From Actinomycetes bacterium (GTDB taxonomy: Bacteria > Actinomycetota > Acidimicrobiia > Acidimicrobiales > Acidimicrobiaceae), in NCBI GenBank assembly GCA_021822605.1, contig JAKAQL010000008.1, positions 1 through 64,000 of the forward strand: a DNA stretch of 64,000 nt, given 5' to 3'. Shown here one piece after another: positions 1 through 8,637 of the stretch (within the stretch, counting starts at the first letter, position 1; the number at the start of each line of letters is the position of its first letter). The notes below the pieces were generated by a model. It did not search any database, had not been told where the DNA came from, and worked only from the letters and a program-made list of their open reading frames with translations. The position numbers and the translations under genes are program-made.

Positions 1-2
1 TG

Positions 3-713
3 AGCCTTCACGAGGCCCCGCTGCGAATCGAGTGCTACGACATGAGTCATCTGCAGGGCACGAACTATGTGGGTTCGATGGTGGTGATGGAGGATGGCCT
101 GATGAAGAACCGGGACTATCGCCACTTTGGTGTCTCTGTTCCAAAGAATGACGATTTTGCAGCGATGGAGGAGGTCTTACGTCGGCGTCTCGGCAGACTG
201 CTCGTGGAGGAGCAGGAGATTCCCGATCGGGGTAGACGTTTTGCCTATCGACCGAACCTTATTCTCCTAGATGGTGGTGCTGGACAGCTGTCTGTTGGCA
301 TCAAGGTCTTGGCGGAGCTCGGTTTGAGCGAGTCGATCGAGCTTGCGTCGTTGGCCAAGAGCTTTGAGGAGGTCTACCGCCCGAACCTCAACGAGCCGTT
401 GCGTCTACCTCGTGGCAGCCAAGCGCTCTACTTGTTGCAGACGCTACGGGATGAGTCGCATCGCTTTGCGATTACCTATCATCGGCGTCGCAGGACGATC
501 ACGGCAGAACAGTCTGTGCTTGACCAAGTACCTGGTCTCGGTCCAAAACGTAGAGCAAGGCTTCTGGAGCATTATGGTTCCGTCTTCGAGATCGCTCAAG
601 CCTCCTACGCGGATCTGGTGGCGACAAAGATCGTCCCCGAGACAGTCGCCGTGGAACTCGTTGGACAACTGACTAAAGTCTATGGTACCAACAACGGCTC
701 AAGCGAGGAGTAA
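3..713 (+). CDS. uvrC: UvrABC system protein C, C-terminal part (gene begins upstream of the window)
   Basis: Open frame from window start (SLHEAPLRIECYDMSHLQGTNYVGSMVVMEDG...); RNase H-like UvrC C domain followed by a HhH segment (VPGLGPKRRARLLEHYGS). Confidence 0.93.
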   Translation, partial: SLHEAPLRIECYDMSHLQGTNYVGSMVVMEDGLMKNRDYRHFGVSVPKNDDFAAMEEVLRRRLGRLLVEEQEIPDRGRRFAYRPNLILLDGGAGQLSVGIKVLAELGLSESIELASLAKSFEEVYRPNLNEPLRLPRGSQALYLLQTLRDESHRFAITYHRRRRTITAEQSVLDQVPGLGPKRRARLLEHYGSVFEIAQASYADLVATKIVPETVAVELVGQLTKVYGTNNGSSEE

Positions 714-715
714 AG

Positions 716-1471
716 GTGGATCTCGAAGCATTCCGTTCGTTGCCAGAGTGGCCAATGATCTTGCGAGACTCCTGGGAGACCAATGCAGGTTGGTGGCAAG
801 CAGGGTTTACGGAAGGCAGTGATGCCGAGTACGAGGAGCAGATCAAGCCGATCGTTCGAGTCGGTTTGGGCGGCGCTCACCGGGTACTCGATCTCGGTGG
901 TGGTGATGGGCAGTTGGCGCGGATCCTTGCGCAGAAGGGTGCAAGCACCGTCGTAGTCGACAGCTCGGCAGCCCAGTTGCACACAGCCCACCTGCGAGGT
1001 TCTTCTGCGGTATTGGCGACTGGTTCGGCGTTGCCATTCTGCGACGCGAGCTTTGATGGTGTGCTTGTGTGCCTTGTGCTAGAACATGTCGTCGAACTTG
1101 ATGAGGTGCTCAGTGAGGTATCCCGGGTGCTCGAGCCGAACGGTCGATTCCTGCTCATGCTCAATCATCCGATCCTTCAGACGCCCGGCTCTGGCTTTAT
1201 TGATGACGTAGATCTTGGCGAGCAGTATTGGCGTCTCGGCCCCTATCTCCGGGAAGATATCCAGATGGAGGAGGTCGATGCTCAGGTCTTTGTTCCTTTT
1301 GTGCACCGACCCCTCTCTCGATACATCAACGGCGCCAGCAGTCGAGGGTTGATGCTTGTGAGGATGGAGGAGCCTCCACCACCGCCGGGGTTTGTCGTCA
1401 GGGCTGAGGAGTATCGTCAAGTCCAAGAGTATCCACGTCTTTTGGTACTTCACTTCGAGCGACGCGCATGA
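716..1471 (+). CDS. Class I SAM-dependent methyltransferase
   Basis: VLDLGGGDGQLARILAQKG motif I and downstream methyltransferase fold pattern (FDGVLVCLVLEHV, EVSRVLEPNGRFLLML). Confidence 0.85.
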   Translation: MDLEAFRSLPEWPMILRDSWETNAGWWQAGFTEGSDAEYEEQIKPIVRVGLGGAHRVLDLGGGDGQLARILAQKGASTVVVDSSAAQLHTAHLRGSSAVLATGSALPFCDASFDGVLVCLVLEHVVELDEVLSEVSRVLEPNGRFLLMLNHPILQTPGSGFIDDVDLGEQYWRLGPYLREDIQMEEVDAQVFVPFVHRPLSRYINGASSRGLMLVRMEEPPPPPGFVVRAEEYRQVQEYPRLLVLHFERRA

Positions 1472-2322
1472 GCCAGCTCGTCGTCGTTGCTGGCATGTCG
1501 GGCGCTGGGCGTTCCACTGCTGGCGCCGCACTTGAGGATGCCGGATGGTTCGTGATCGACAATCTTCCGTTGTCGCTCATCTCGAAAGTGGTGGAGCTTG
1601 GGACGCAAGGCAGTATCGAAAAGCTCGCACTCGTTCTCGGCTACCCCTCCAACAACGATTTCGGCCAGCTCGTGGAGCTCATCGACGAACTCAAGGCGGC
1701 TCCCATTGATGTCCATGTGATCTACCTCGAGGCCCGCGATGATGTATTGATCTCGCGGTTTGAAGGGACGAAGCGGCGACACCCCATGACAGCTGAAGGG
1801 CTGGCACCGGCGATCGCACTCGAGCGAGCCTCGCTCACCAAAGTGCGGGATCTTGCTGATGTTATCGTCGAAACATCGAGCCTGAGTGTTCATGACCTAC
1901 GTGCTCGTACGTTGGAGCTCGCTGATCCTATGGCCCTTCGACAACGGTTGCAGGTGCAGGTGACCTCCTTTGGTTATAAGTATGGGATCCCACTTGATGC
2001 CGATTTAGTGTTTGATGCTCGGTTTCTTCCAAACCCCTATTGGTATTCGCAGCTGCGAGGAAAGTCTGGACTCGACCGAGAGGTGCGCGAATTTGTGCTA
2101 GCACAGCCGGATACAGAGCCCTTTCTCGAGCACCTATGGCCGCTTGTCGAGTTCCTTTTGCCGCGCTTTGTGACTGAAGGAAAGTCCTATCTCAACGTGG
2201 CTATCGGCTGCACGGGAGGGCGACATCGTTCAGTGGTCGTCTCCGACGTGGTGGCTCGACGTATCACGCAGGCTGGTTATCCCGTGCAGTTGTCGCATCG
2301 AGACTTGGGGCGCAGCGAGTAA
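1468..2322 (+). CDS. rapZ: RNase adapter protein RapZ / nucleotide-binding YvcJ family
   Basis: VVVAGMSGAGRSTAGAALEDAGWFVIDNLPLSL at the N-terminus, IGCTGGRHRSVVV near the C-terminus; lies upstream of yvcK. Confidence 0.95.
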   Translation: MSQLVVVAGMSGAGRSTAGAALEDAGWFVIDNLPLSLISKVVELGTQGSIEKLALVLGYPSNNDFGQLVELIDELKAAPIDVHVIYLEARDDVLISRFEGTKRRHPMTAEGLAPAIALERASLTKVRDLADVIVETSSLSVHDLRARTLELADPMALRQRLQVQVTSFGYKYGIPLDADLVFDARFLPNPYWYSQLRGKSGLDREVREFVLAQPDTEPFLEHLWPLVEFLLPRFVTEGKSYLNVAIGCTGGRHRSVVVSDVVARRITQAGYPVQLSHRDLGRSE

Positions 2323-3206
2323 TGCGCGCCGTGGCACTAGGAGGAGGTCACGGTTTGGCTGCCTCCCTGGAAGCACTGCGTGTCATTGCAGATGAGGTGA
2401 CCGCGATAGTCGGTGTTGCAGACAATGGCGGTTCAAGTGGTCGTCTACGTGAGCTCTGGCATGATTGCCCAGCGCTTGGAGATGCACGCTTGACCGTCTC
2501 TAATCTGTTAGGGCCGACGTCGGGGTTCGGCGAACTCCTGGAGTACCGTTTCCAGACTGGCGAACTGGCCGGCCATGCGCTTGGCAATTTGGTGCTCTTT
2601 GGTCTCCTCGAAAAGACCGGTAGCCTCGAGGCGGCTCTCCAGTATCTGGTAACGCTCGGCCACCTTGATGCGCGGGTGCTGCCTGCGAGTAATGCGCCTC
2701 TTGAGCTTCACGGTGTTGACAAGTCCGGTGTACCGTTGGTGGGACAACTCGCCGTCCATTGGTCTCCATCAGTGGAACGCGTCTGGATAGTTCCTGATGC
2801 TCCGCCCCTCGACGAGGCAATCAAGGAACTGATGATGGCCGATCTGGTGGTGCTCGGCCCGGGATCACTCTATACCAGCGTTTTGGCGACCGCCCTGTCT
2901 CCAGGTCTTACCGCTGCGCTTGCAGAGACAAGAGGAGTCGTGGTCTTTGTCACAAATCTGGCGCCACAGGAGGCGGAGACGCGTCATTACGATGAGGAGA
3001 TGACCATCCGTGCCCTCTTCGACCACGGCATCCGTCCCGATGTTGTACTTCTCCACCGTGCGCATCAGTTGGATGGCGTTGCGTCAGACTTTGCCAAGTA
3101 CGGAGTGGTGAGGGTGTGGGAGGGTCCTCTGAGCGAAGATGGGGTGAGACACTCCCCCCGGGCACTGGCGCCAGCGCTCGATTGGGCCATTCGCGTCTCC
3201 CACTGA
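2322..3206 (+). CDS. yvcK: Gluconeogenesis factor YvcK / CofD-like family
   Basis: ALGGGHGLAASLEALR...VGVADNGGSSGRLRE, LGPGSLYTSV; follows rapZ with overlapping stop/start. Confidence 0.94.
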   Translation: MRAVALGGGHGLAASLEALRVIADEVTAIVGVADNGGSSGRLRELWHDCPALGDARLTVSNLLGPTSGFGELLEYRFQTGELAGHALGNLVLFGLLEKTGSLEAALQYLVTLGHLDARVLPASNAPLELHGVDKSGVPLVGQLAVHWSPSVERVWIVPDAPPLDEAIKELMMADLVVLGPGSLYTSVLATALSPGLTAALAETRGVVVFVTNLAPQEAETRHYDEEMTIRALFDHGIRPDVVLLHRAHQLDGVASDFAKYGVVRVWEGPLSEDGVRHSPRALAPALDWAIRVSH

Positions 3207-3228
3207 ACGATCGTCGGACCCCTGTGGC

Positions 3229-3390
3229 ATGCCGGAGTGGAGTGCAGCGCCGCTAGAGTTGACCCGTACCGAAGTGTTGAAGGTCAATAATGGGAGTGAG
3301 GCTGTCGTCTGGCTTGCTGGTGATAGCCCTGTGATACGAGTGGTCGATGAAACGATAAGGGGGCCTGATGGCATATCGTGTAGCAATTAA
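3229..3390 (+). CDS. Possible 53-aa small ORF between yvcK and gap
   Basis: ATG ORF read by eye: MPEWSAAPLELTRTEVLKVNNGSEAVVWLAGDSPVIRVVDETIRGPDGISCSN*; below the ORF-track length cutoff; overlaps the gap start by 23 nt. Confidence 0.35.
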   Translation: MPEWSAAPLELTRTEVLKVNNGSEAVVWLAGDSPVIRVVDETIRGPDGISCSN

Positions 3391-4399
3391 CGGTTTTGGG
3401 CGCATCGGTCGCAGTTTTGTACGAGCGGTGGTGGCTGGCAACCAGCCGATTGAGGTGGTGGCAGTCAATGACTTGACCTCTCCGAGTGTCAACGCACATC
3501 TGTTGGCGTACGACTCCACCCAAGGACGCTTCCCCGGCGAGGTCCGGCTTGATGGCGACGACCTCATTGCAGGTGATCAGCACATTCGTGTGCTCAGCGA
3601 ACGCGACCCGTCCGCTCTCCCTTGGGGAGAGCTTGAGGTTGATTGCGTCATCGAGTCAACGGGTATCTTTACCGATGGGGAGCGAGCAGCTGCTCATATC
3701 AGTGCTGGAGCCAAGCGGGTGGTGATCTCTGCACCCGCGACCAACGTCGACGGTACCTTCGTGATGGGCGTGAACGACTCCGAGTATGAACCAGATCGAC
3801 ACAAGATTATCTCCAACGCATCCTGTACAACAAACTGTTTTGTGCCGATGGTCAAGGTGCTCGAGGACTCGTTTGGGGTCAATCAAGGTCTGATGACGAC
3901 GGTACACGCCTACACCAACGACCAAAACTTGTTGGACTTGCCGCACAAGGATCTGCGACGTGCGAGAGCAGCTGCTGTCAATATCGTTCCGACCTCAACC
4001 GGAGCGGCACGAGCGACGTCGTTGGTGATGCCTGCGATGCAAGGACGGCTCGATGGTGTAGCGATTCGAGTTCCAGTTGCCGATGGTTCGCTGACCGATG
4101 TGACGGCGGTTGTCCGCGGCTCCTGGTCAGTCGAGGAGGTCAATCACGCATTTTTCGAGGCTGCGACACGGGAAAGTCTCTCCAGGGTGCTCGTCTATTC
4201 TGAGGAGCCACTCGTCTCCACCGACATCGTTGGTTCCCCCGCTTCGTGCACGTTTGATTCCCAGCTCACCAAGGTACTCGATCTTGGTAACGACACTACT
4301 TTGGTAAAGATTTTCGGTTGGTACGACAATGAGTGGGGCTATACCGCACGCCTCGTCGATCTTGCCATGTTGGTCGGGAAGGGTATTGGGAGCCTGTGA
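3368..4399 (+). CDS. gap: Glyceraldehyde-3-phosphate dehydrogenase, type I
   Basis: INGFGRIGRSFVRA, SNASCTTNCFVPMVKVL active site, NEWGYTARLVDL. Confidence 0.97.
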   Translation: MAYRVAINGFGRIGRSFVRAVVAGNQPIEVVAVNDLTSPSVNAHLLAYDSTQGRFPGEVRLDGDDLIAGDQHIRVLSERDPSALPWGELEVDCVIESTGIFTDGERAAAHISAGAKRVVISAPATNVDGTFVMGVNDSEYEPDRHKIISNASCTTNCFVPMVKVLEDSFGVNQGLMTTVHAYTNDQNLLDLPHKDLRRARAAAVNIVPTSTGAARATSLVMPAMQGRLDGVAIRVPVADGSLTDVTAVVRGSWSVEEVNHAFFEAATRESLSRVLVYSEEPLVSTDIVGSPASCTFDSQLTKVLDLGNDTTLVKIFGWYDNEWGYTARLVDLAMLVGKGIGSL

Positions 4400-5538
4400 C
4401 GCTATCGGCGATTCCAAGTATCGATGATCTTGCACTTGCTCCTGGGCGGAGGGTCCTGTTACGTGCTGACTTGAATGTACCGCTGCGCACTGGTCCCAAC
4501 GGCACACAGATCGTCGCCGATGCGTTCCGCATCGATGCCGCACTTCCGACGATCGCGCGGCTACGAGCGTCTGGTGCTGAGGTGGTGGTCTGCTCACATC
4601 TCGGGAGGCCGAAGGGTTTTGACCCAAGGCTCACCATGGAGCCGATTCGTGCGATTATCGAAACACACTTTCCGGAGGTGGAGGTGCTCGAGAATTTGCG
4701 CTTCGACCCGAGAGAGGAGGCGAATGACCCCGTGTTTGCCGCCGAGCTTGCAGCTGGGTTCGATGCCTTTGTCAACGATGCGTTCGGAGTCTCTCATCGT
4801 CGTCACGCCTCGATCGTAGGCGTTCCTCCGTTGCTGCCATCTGCAGGTGGAATCACCCTGTTGGAGGAGGTGAAGCATCTCACCCGGTTGCTTGAGATGC
4901 CTGCGCGCCCGTATGTAGCTGTCCTTGGTGGGGCGAAGGTTTCTGACAAGCTCGGGCTACTCAATGCGCTTGTCCAGCAGGTGGATACGTTACTCGTGGG
5001 CGGTGGGATGTGTTTTACCTTCCTTGCCGCTGAGGGCATTGAGGTTGGTGATTCCTTGGTGGAGGAGCAGATGATCGATCAGTGCCAACACCTGCTTGCC
5101 ACTGGTAAGGTAGTGCTTCCGGTTGATGTGATGGGTCTCGCATCGAATGACAGCTTTGGACCGGATGGGGGTAATGGCGTGGCTCAGCGCTTCGGGCTGG
5201 GTGTCCCTCCCGGATACCGCGGGCTTGACATCGGCGCAGCTACCATCGAGCGATTTAGCGAGTTTCTGGTTGGGGCGCGTTCGATTCTCTGGAACGGACC
5301 CATGGGAGTCTTCGAAGATCCTCGATTTCGATTGGGCACAGATGGCGTCGCCGCGGCGATCGGTCGGTCGGATGCCTACAGCGTCGTCGGTGGTGGTGAC
5401 TCTGTCGCTGCATTGCATCAGGCAGGTCTGGCTGAGAACGTGTCGCATCTCTCCACCGGCGGTGGGGCTACCCTTGAGTATCTCGAGCACGGTGACTTGG
5501 TTGGATTAGCTGCCCTACGACATTCAAGGGAGCCCTAA
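4396..5538 (+). CDS. pgk: Phosphoglycerate kinase
   Basis: RRVLLRADLNVPL, GGAKVSDKLGLL, WNGPMGVFE, VGGGDSVAAL; GTG start at 4396 overlaps the gap stop. Confidence 0.96.
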   Translation: MTLSAIPSIDDLALAPGRRVLLRADLNVPLRTGPNGTQIVADAFRIDAALPTIARLRASGAEVVVCSHLGRPKGFDPRLTMEPIRAIIETHFPEVEVLENLRFDPREEANDPVFAAELAAGFDAFVNDAFGVSHRRHASIVGVPPLLPSAGGITLLEEVKHLTRLLEMPARPYVAVLGGAKVSDKLGLLNALVQQVDTLLVGGGMCFTFLAAEGIEVGDSLVEEQMIDQCQHLLATGKVVLPVDVMGLASNDSFGPDGGNGVAQRFGLGVPPGYRGLDIGAATIERFSEFLVGARSILWNGPMGVFEDPRFRLGTDGVAAAIGRSDAYSVVGGGDSVAALHQAGLAENVSHLSTGGGATLEYLEHGDLVGLAALRHSREP

Positions 5539-6350
5539 TGAACCGTAAGTATGACGATCTTCTCCCCAGCCCAGATCCGGTGAGTCATCGGCTACGACTT
5601 ATCTCCGCCAATTGGAAGATGAATCTCAATCATCTGGAGGCGATCGCGCTCGTGCAGAAACTCTACCACCTTCTACGTCCAGAGGATTTTCGGTACGCCG
5701 AGATCAGTATTCATCCTCCCTTCACCTCATTACGGTCGCTACAGCTCAGCTTTGAGGCCGACCGAATGCCCTTTACGCTCGGTGCTCAGAACGTCTCTGA
5801 CCAGGCTTCAGGTGCCTTCACTGGGGAGGTGTCAGCACAGATGCTCGCCAAGCTAGGTGTGGGTTACGTGATCGTAGGGCACTCCGAGCGCCGCCGTCTT
5901 TTTGGTGAGACCTCCGAGGAGGTTGCGCGCAAGGCGATCGCCGTACAGGGGACGGGCATGCATCCAATCGTCTGTATCGGAGAGTCAAATGATGAGCGTC
6001 GCGCCGGCCAGACACTGGAGGTACTCACTCACCAGCTCGACCCGATCCTTAGCACCTATCCAGCCAAAGATCTTGATGGTGTGGTGATCGCCTATGAACC
6101 CATTTGGGCCATCGGGACTGGCGAGTCGGCCGAGCCGGAGGTTGTTGAGGAGACGGGCATGGCAATTCGCCATCTGTTGACCGAGCGTGTTGGAGCGGAG
6201 ACCGCTTCGCGCATCCGTTTGCAGTATGGCGGATCGGTAAATCCAGGGAATGCGCATGAGTTTATGAGCCTCGGCGATATCGATGGTCTTTTGGTCGGAG
6301 GTGCTAGCCTGGACGCAGATACTTTTGCCATGCTGGTCAAGAGTTGTTAG
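5538..6350 (+). CDS. tpiA: Triosephosphate isomerase
   Basis: SANWKMNLN, VGHSERRRLFGE, VIAYEPIWAIGTG, YGGSVNPGN. Confidence 0.97.
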   Translation: MNRKYDDLLPSPDPVSHRLRLISANWKMNLNHLEAIALVQKLYHLLRPEDFRYAEISIHPPFTSLRSLQLSFEADRMPFTLGAQNVSDQASGAFTGEVSAQMLAKLGVGYVIVGHSERRRLFGETSEEVARKAIAVQGTGMHPIVCIGESNDERRAGQTLEVLTHQLDPILSTYPAKDLDGVVIAYEPIWAIGTGESAEPEVVEETGMAIRHLLTERVGAETASRIRLQYGGSVNPGNAHEFMSLGDIDGLLVGGASLDADTFAMLVKSC

Positions 6351-6470
6351 GTCAGGCGTCATCTGTGCAGTCGGTCGGGCGCTTCGATGATCGGTGGATG
6401 ACCTGACTTGGTTGGTAACGCTGAGCATCCGTTTAGCGGATACAAGCGTGCAGAGTTGATTGGAGATGCG

Positions 6471-6698
6471 GTGTTAACAGCGATCCTGGTGGTTCTTGAG
6501 GTGGCATCCTCGCTAGGGATGCTCGTTTTTGTCCTGCTCCACTCCGGCAAGGGTGGTGGTCTCTCCGATCTCATGGGCGGTAGTGTCGGATCAGCCGCTG
6601 CAGGATCGACGGTTGCTGAACAGAACCTCGATCGGATCACCATCGTCCTAGCGTGTATCTTTGCATTCTCTGCCGTAGCGTTGGGACTGAGGCTCTAG
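6471..6698 (+). CDS. secG: Preprotein translocase subunit SecG (GTG start preferred; a longer frame opens at 6408)
   Basis: Two hydrophobic segments with VLLHSGKGGGLSDLMGGS; position after tpiA. Confidence 0.88.
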   Translation: MLTAILVVLEVASSLGMLVFVLLHSGKGGGLSDLMGGSVGSAAAGSTVAEQNLDRITIVLACIFAFSAVALGLRL

Positions 6699-6794
6699 AC
6701 CCTCTCGGTGAACTGCTCATGTCCCGATGGTTCCAGGTTTGCCGGCCTAGGGTTCTCGGTGTTAATGATTGTGCTTTTGTGCCGATAAGGCTGT

Positions 6795-7943
6795 ATGGAT
6801 GAGTCGTTGGTTCGGTACTTGGAGGTACTGCAAAGACCGCTCGCGTTGGTTGATGCAGACCGCGTGCTCTGGGTGAACAATGCACTAACGGATCTGCTTG
6901 CCACTGCGCCCGAGGACTTAGTTGGCAGTACACTTCCGATTGCGGGTGGTCTGAATCTTGATCGCCTTCGCCGCAGCTCGACCGAGGTCGCTCTCCGTCA
7001 CGCCACCGGTTACCTTCTTGACGTGGTAATCACCACGACCCTCGTCTCGCCGACGACGTGGATGTTGGAGTTCGCGATCGCCGACTATGACGATCACAAG
7101 AGCGCGGATTATTTCCGTAAACTTCAGGCTCTTGCGGATAATCTACCAATTGGCATCCTTATCTCCGAGACGGGCCTACGGGTTGGTTACGTCAACGACT
7201 CCTTGGCAAGCCTTTTTGGCCTGATTCCTTCGGATATGCTCGGGATGAGCTGGCTGGACGCTTTTCCTGAGGTGGATCGAGGGATGCTTCGCGGACTCGC
7301 GTTGACCGCCCTGACGGGGGTTCCAGTACGCACGACGATGGTGGTGAAAACCGAGCATGCCGATCAACGTACTCTTGATATCGCCTTGATTCCCGTAACC
7401 TCTCGCGATACCAGCGTCTCCTTTATCGGTACGATACAGGACGTCACTGAGCAGGTTGCCAATGAGGCTCGGCTGAGCTTTGAGGTTGACCACGACTCGT
7501 TGACCGGGCTCGCGAACCGGAGGCGGCTCGAGAGCGATATCAGCGATCGTTTGGCACGGTTGTCAACTGGAGAGCTCGGCGTCGCCATGATTGGTTTCTG
7601 TGATATCGACAACTTTAAGCTTATCAATGACACGCTAGGTCATCTCGCTGGGGACCGCGTTCTCATTGAGGTAGCACATCGTCTCCAGGAGACTGGTTTG
7701 GCGGCGTATCGATTCGCTGGTGACGAGTTTGTGGTGCTCATTGATGAGGATACGAGGTCGCTCGAAGAGATTGAGATCATGCTGACGGACACTATTTCGA
7801 ACGCCATTGCCATCGGTACCGCCCTGCTCAGCGTCAACACGTCGGTCGGTGTCGCTACGATCGAGGCTCAAGACACGGCGAGCGAAGTGATTCGGAAAGC
7901 GGATCGTGCGATGTATGACCGCAAGCAGATGAGGGCCTCGTAA
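6795..7943 (+). CDS. PAS-GGDEF diguanylate cyclase
   Basis: DHDSLTGLANRRRLE...FCDIDNFKLINDTLGHLAGDR...YRFAGDEFVVL; upstream PAS-like segments. Confidence 0.9.
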   Translation: MDESLVRYLEVLQRPLALVDADRVLWVNNALTDLLATAPEDLVGSTLPIAGGLNLDRLRRSSTEVALRHATGYLLDVVITTTLVSPTTWMLEFAIADYDDHKSADYFRKLQALADNLPIGILISETGLRVGYVNDSLASLFGLIPSDMLGMSWLDAFPEVDRGMLRGLALTALTGVPVRTTMVVKTEHADQRTLDIALIPVTSRDTSVSFIGTIQDVTEQVANEARLSFEVDHDSLTGLANRRRLESDISDRLARLSTGELGVAMIGFCDIDNFKLINDTLGHLAGDRVLIEVAHRLQETGLAAYRFAGDEFVVLIDEDTRSLEEIEIMLTDTISNAIAIGTALLSVNTSVGVATIEAQDTASEVIRKADRAMYDRKQMRAS

Positions 7944-8599
7944 TGCGCAGCATTGAAGTAGCTCTGGCTGGAGTCGCAGATGGCGAGTTGTTGGCCGAAA
8001 TCATGGCAGCGGTTGGTGACGAGTCGATTGGCTTTCACGAAATCGCCGATCTTGTGACACGCGATAGTGTTCTGGCCACCGAGGTGATGAGGGTGGCGAA
8101 CTCGCGTTATTACGGGCTCGCCGGCGTCGTGCAATCCTTGCAGTTCGCCTGTTCTGTGGTCGGTGCTCTTGGTCTCCGAAGCATTACCCTCAGCGAGTTA
8201 GGTCGCCGTGGTGGACGCTGCCCGGTGGAACTCAATCTTATGAGCCAAGCGATCGCCGCGAAGGCTGGAGCGGTGGCTGCAGCCGAAGGGCTCGATGCTC
8301 AGGTGGCGATCGCGGCAGGCCTGGTGGTCAACTTGGGCCTTGTACTGATCGCTCAACAGGACCCGGTTGGCTTTGTCGAGATTCGTCAGTTGCCGTTGCT
8401 CCAACGTGAAGCCTTTGAACGTGAGCGCTATGGGGAGACGAACGGCGAGATCACCATGCGGGCTCTCAGGCACTGGAATTTTCCAGAGGCTTTTATCGCT
8501 TCGGTTGGTCAACAGGGCGACGATCGCCTTGGTGATATCCTCAGAGCAGTGATTCTTGACCTGCAAGAGCTCACCGATTGGGATATTGTCTCCTCGTAG
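7943..8599 (+). CDS. HDOD domain protein
   Basis: GFHEIADLVTRDSVLATEVMRVANSRYYGLAGVVQSLQFACSVVGALGLRSI; TAATG overlap with the GGDEF gene. Confidence 0.82.
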   Translation: MRSIEVALAGVADGELLAEIMAAVGDESIGFHEIADLVTRDSVLATEVMRVANSRYYGLAGVVQSLQFACSVVGALGLRSITLSELGRRGGRCPVELNLMSQAIAAKAGAVAAAEGLDAQVAIAAGLVVNLGLVLIAQQDPVGFVEIRQLPLLQREAFERERYGETNGEITMRALRHWNFPEAFIASVGQQGDDRLGDILRAVILDLQELTDWDIVSS

Positions 8600-8637
8600 C
8601 CATTGACAGCACGGTCAGGTGGGCTACCATAGGTGGT

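Noticed and set aside
1079-1531. Long antisense ORFs opposite the methyltransferase, gap, pgk, hisA and other genes
   Set aside because: GC-rich third-position bias makes antisense ORFs common; none shows domain features.
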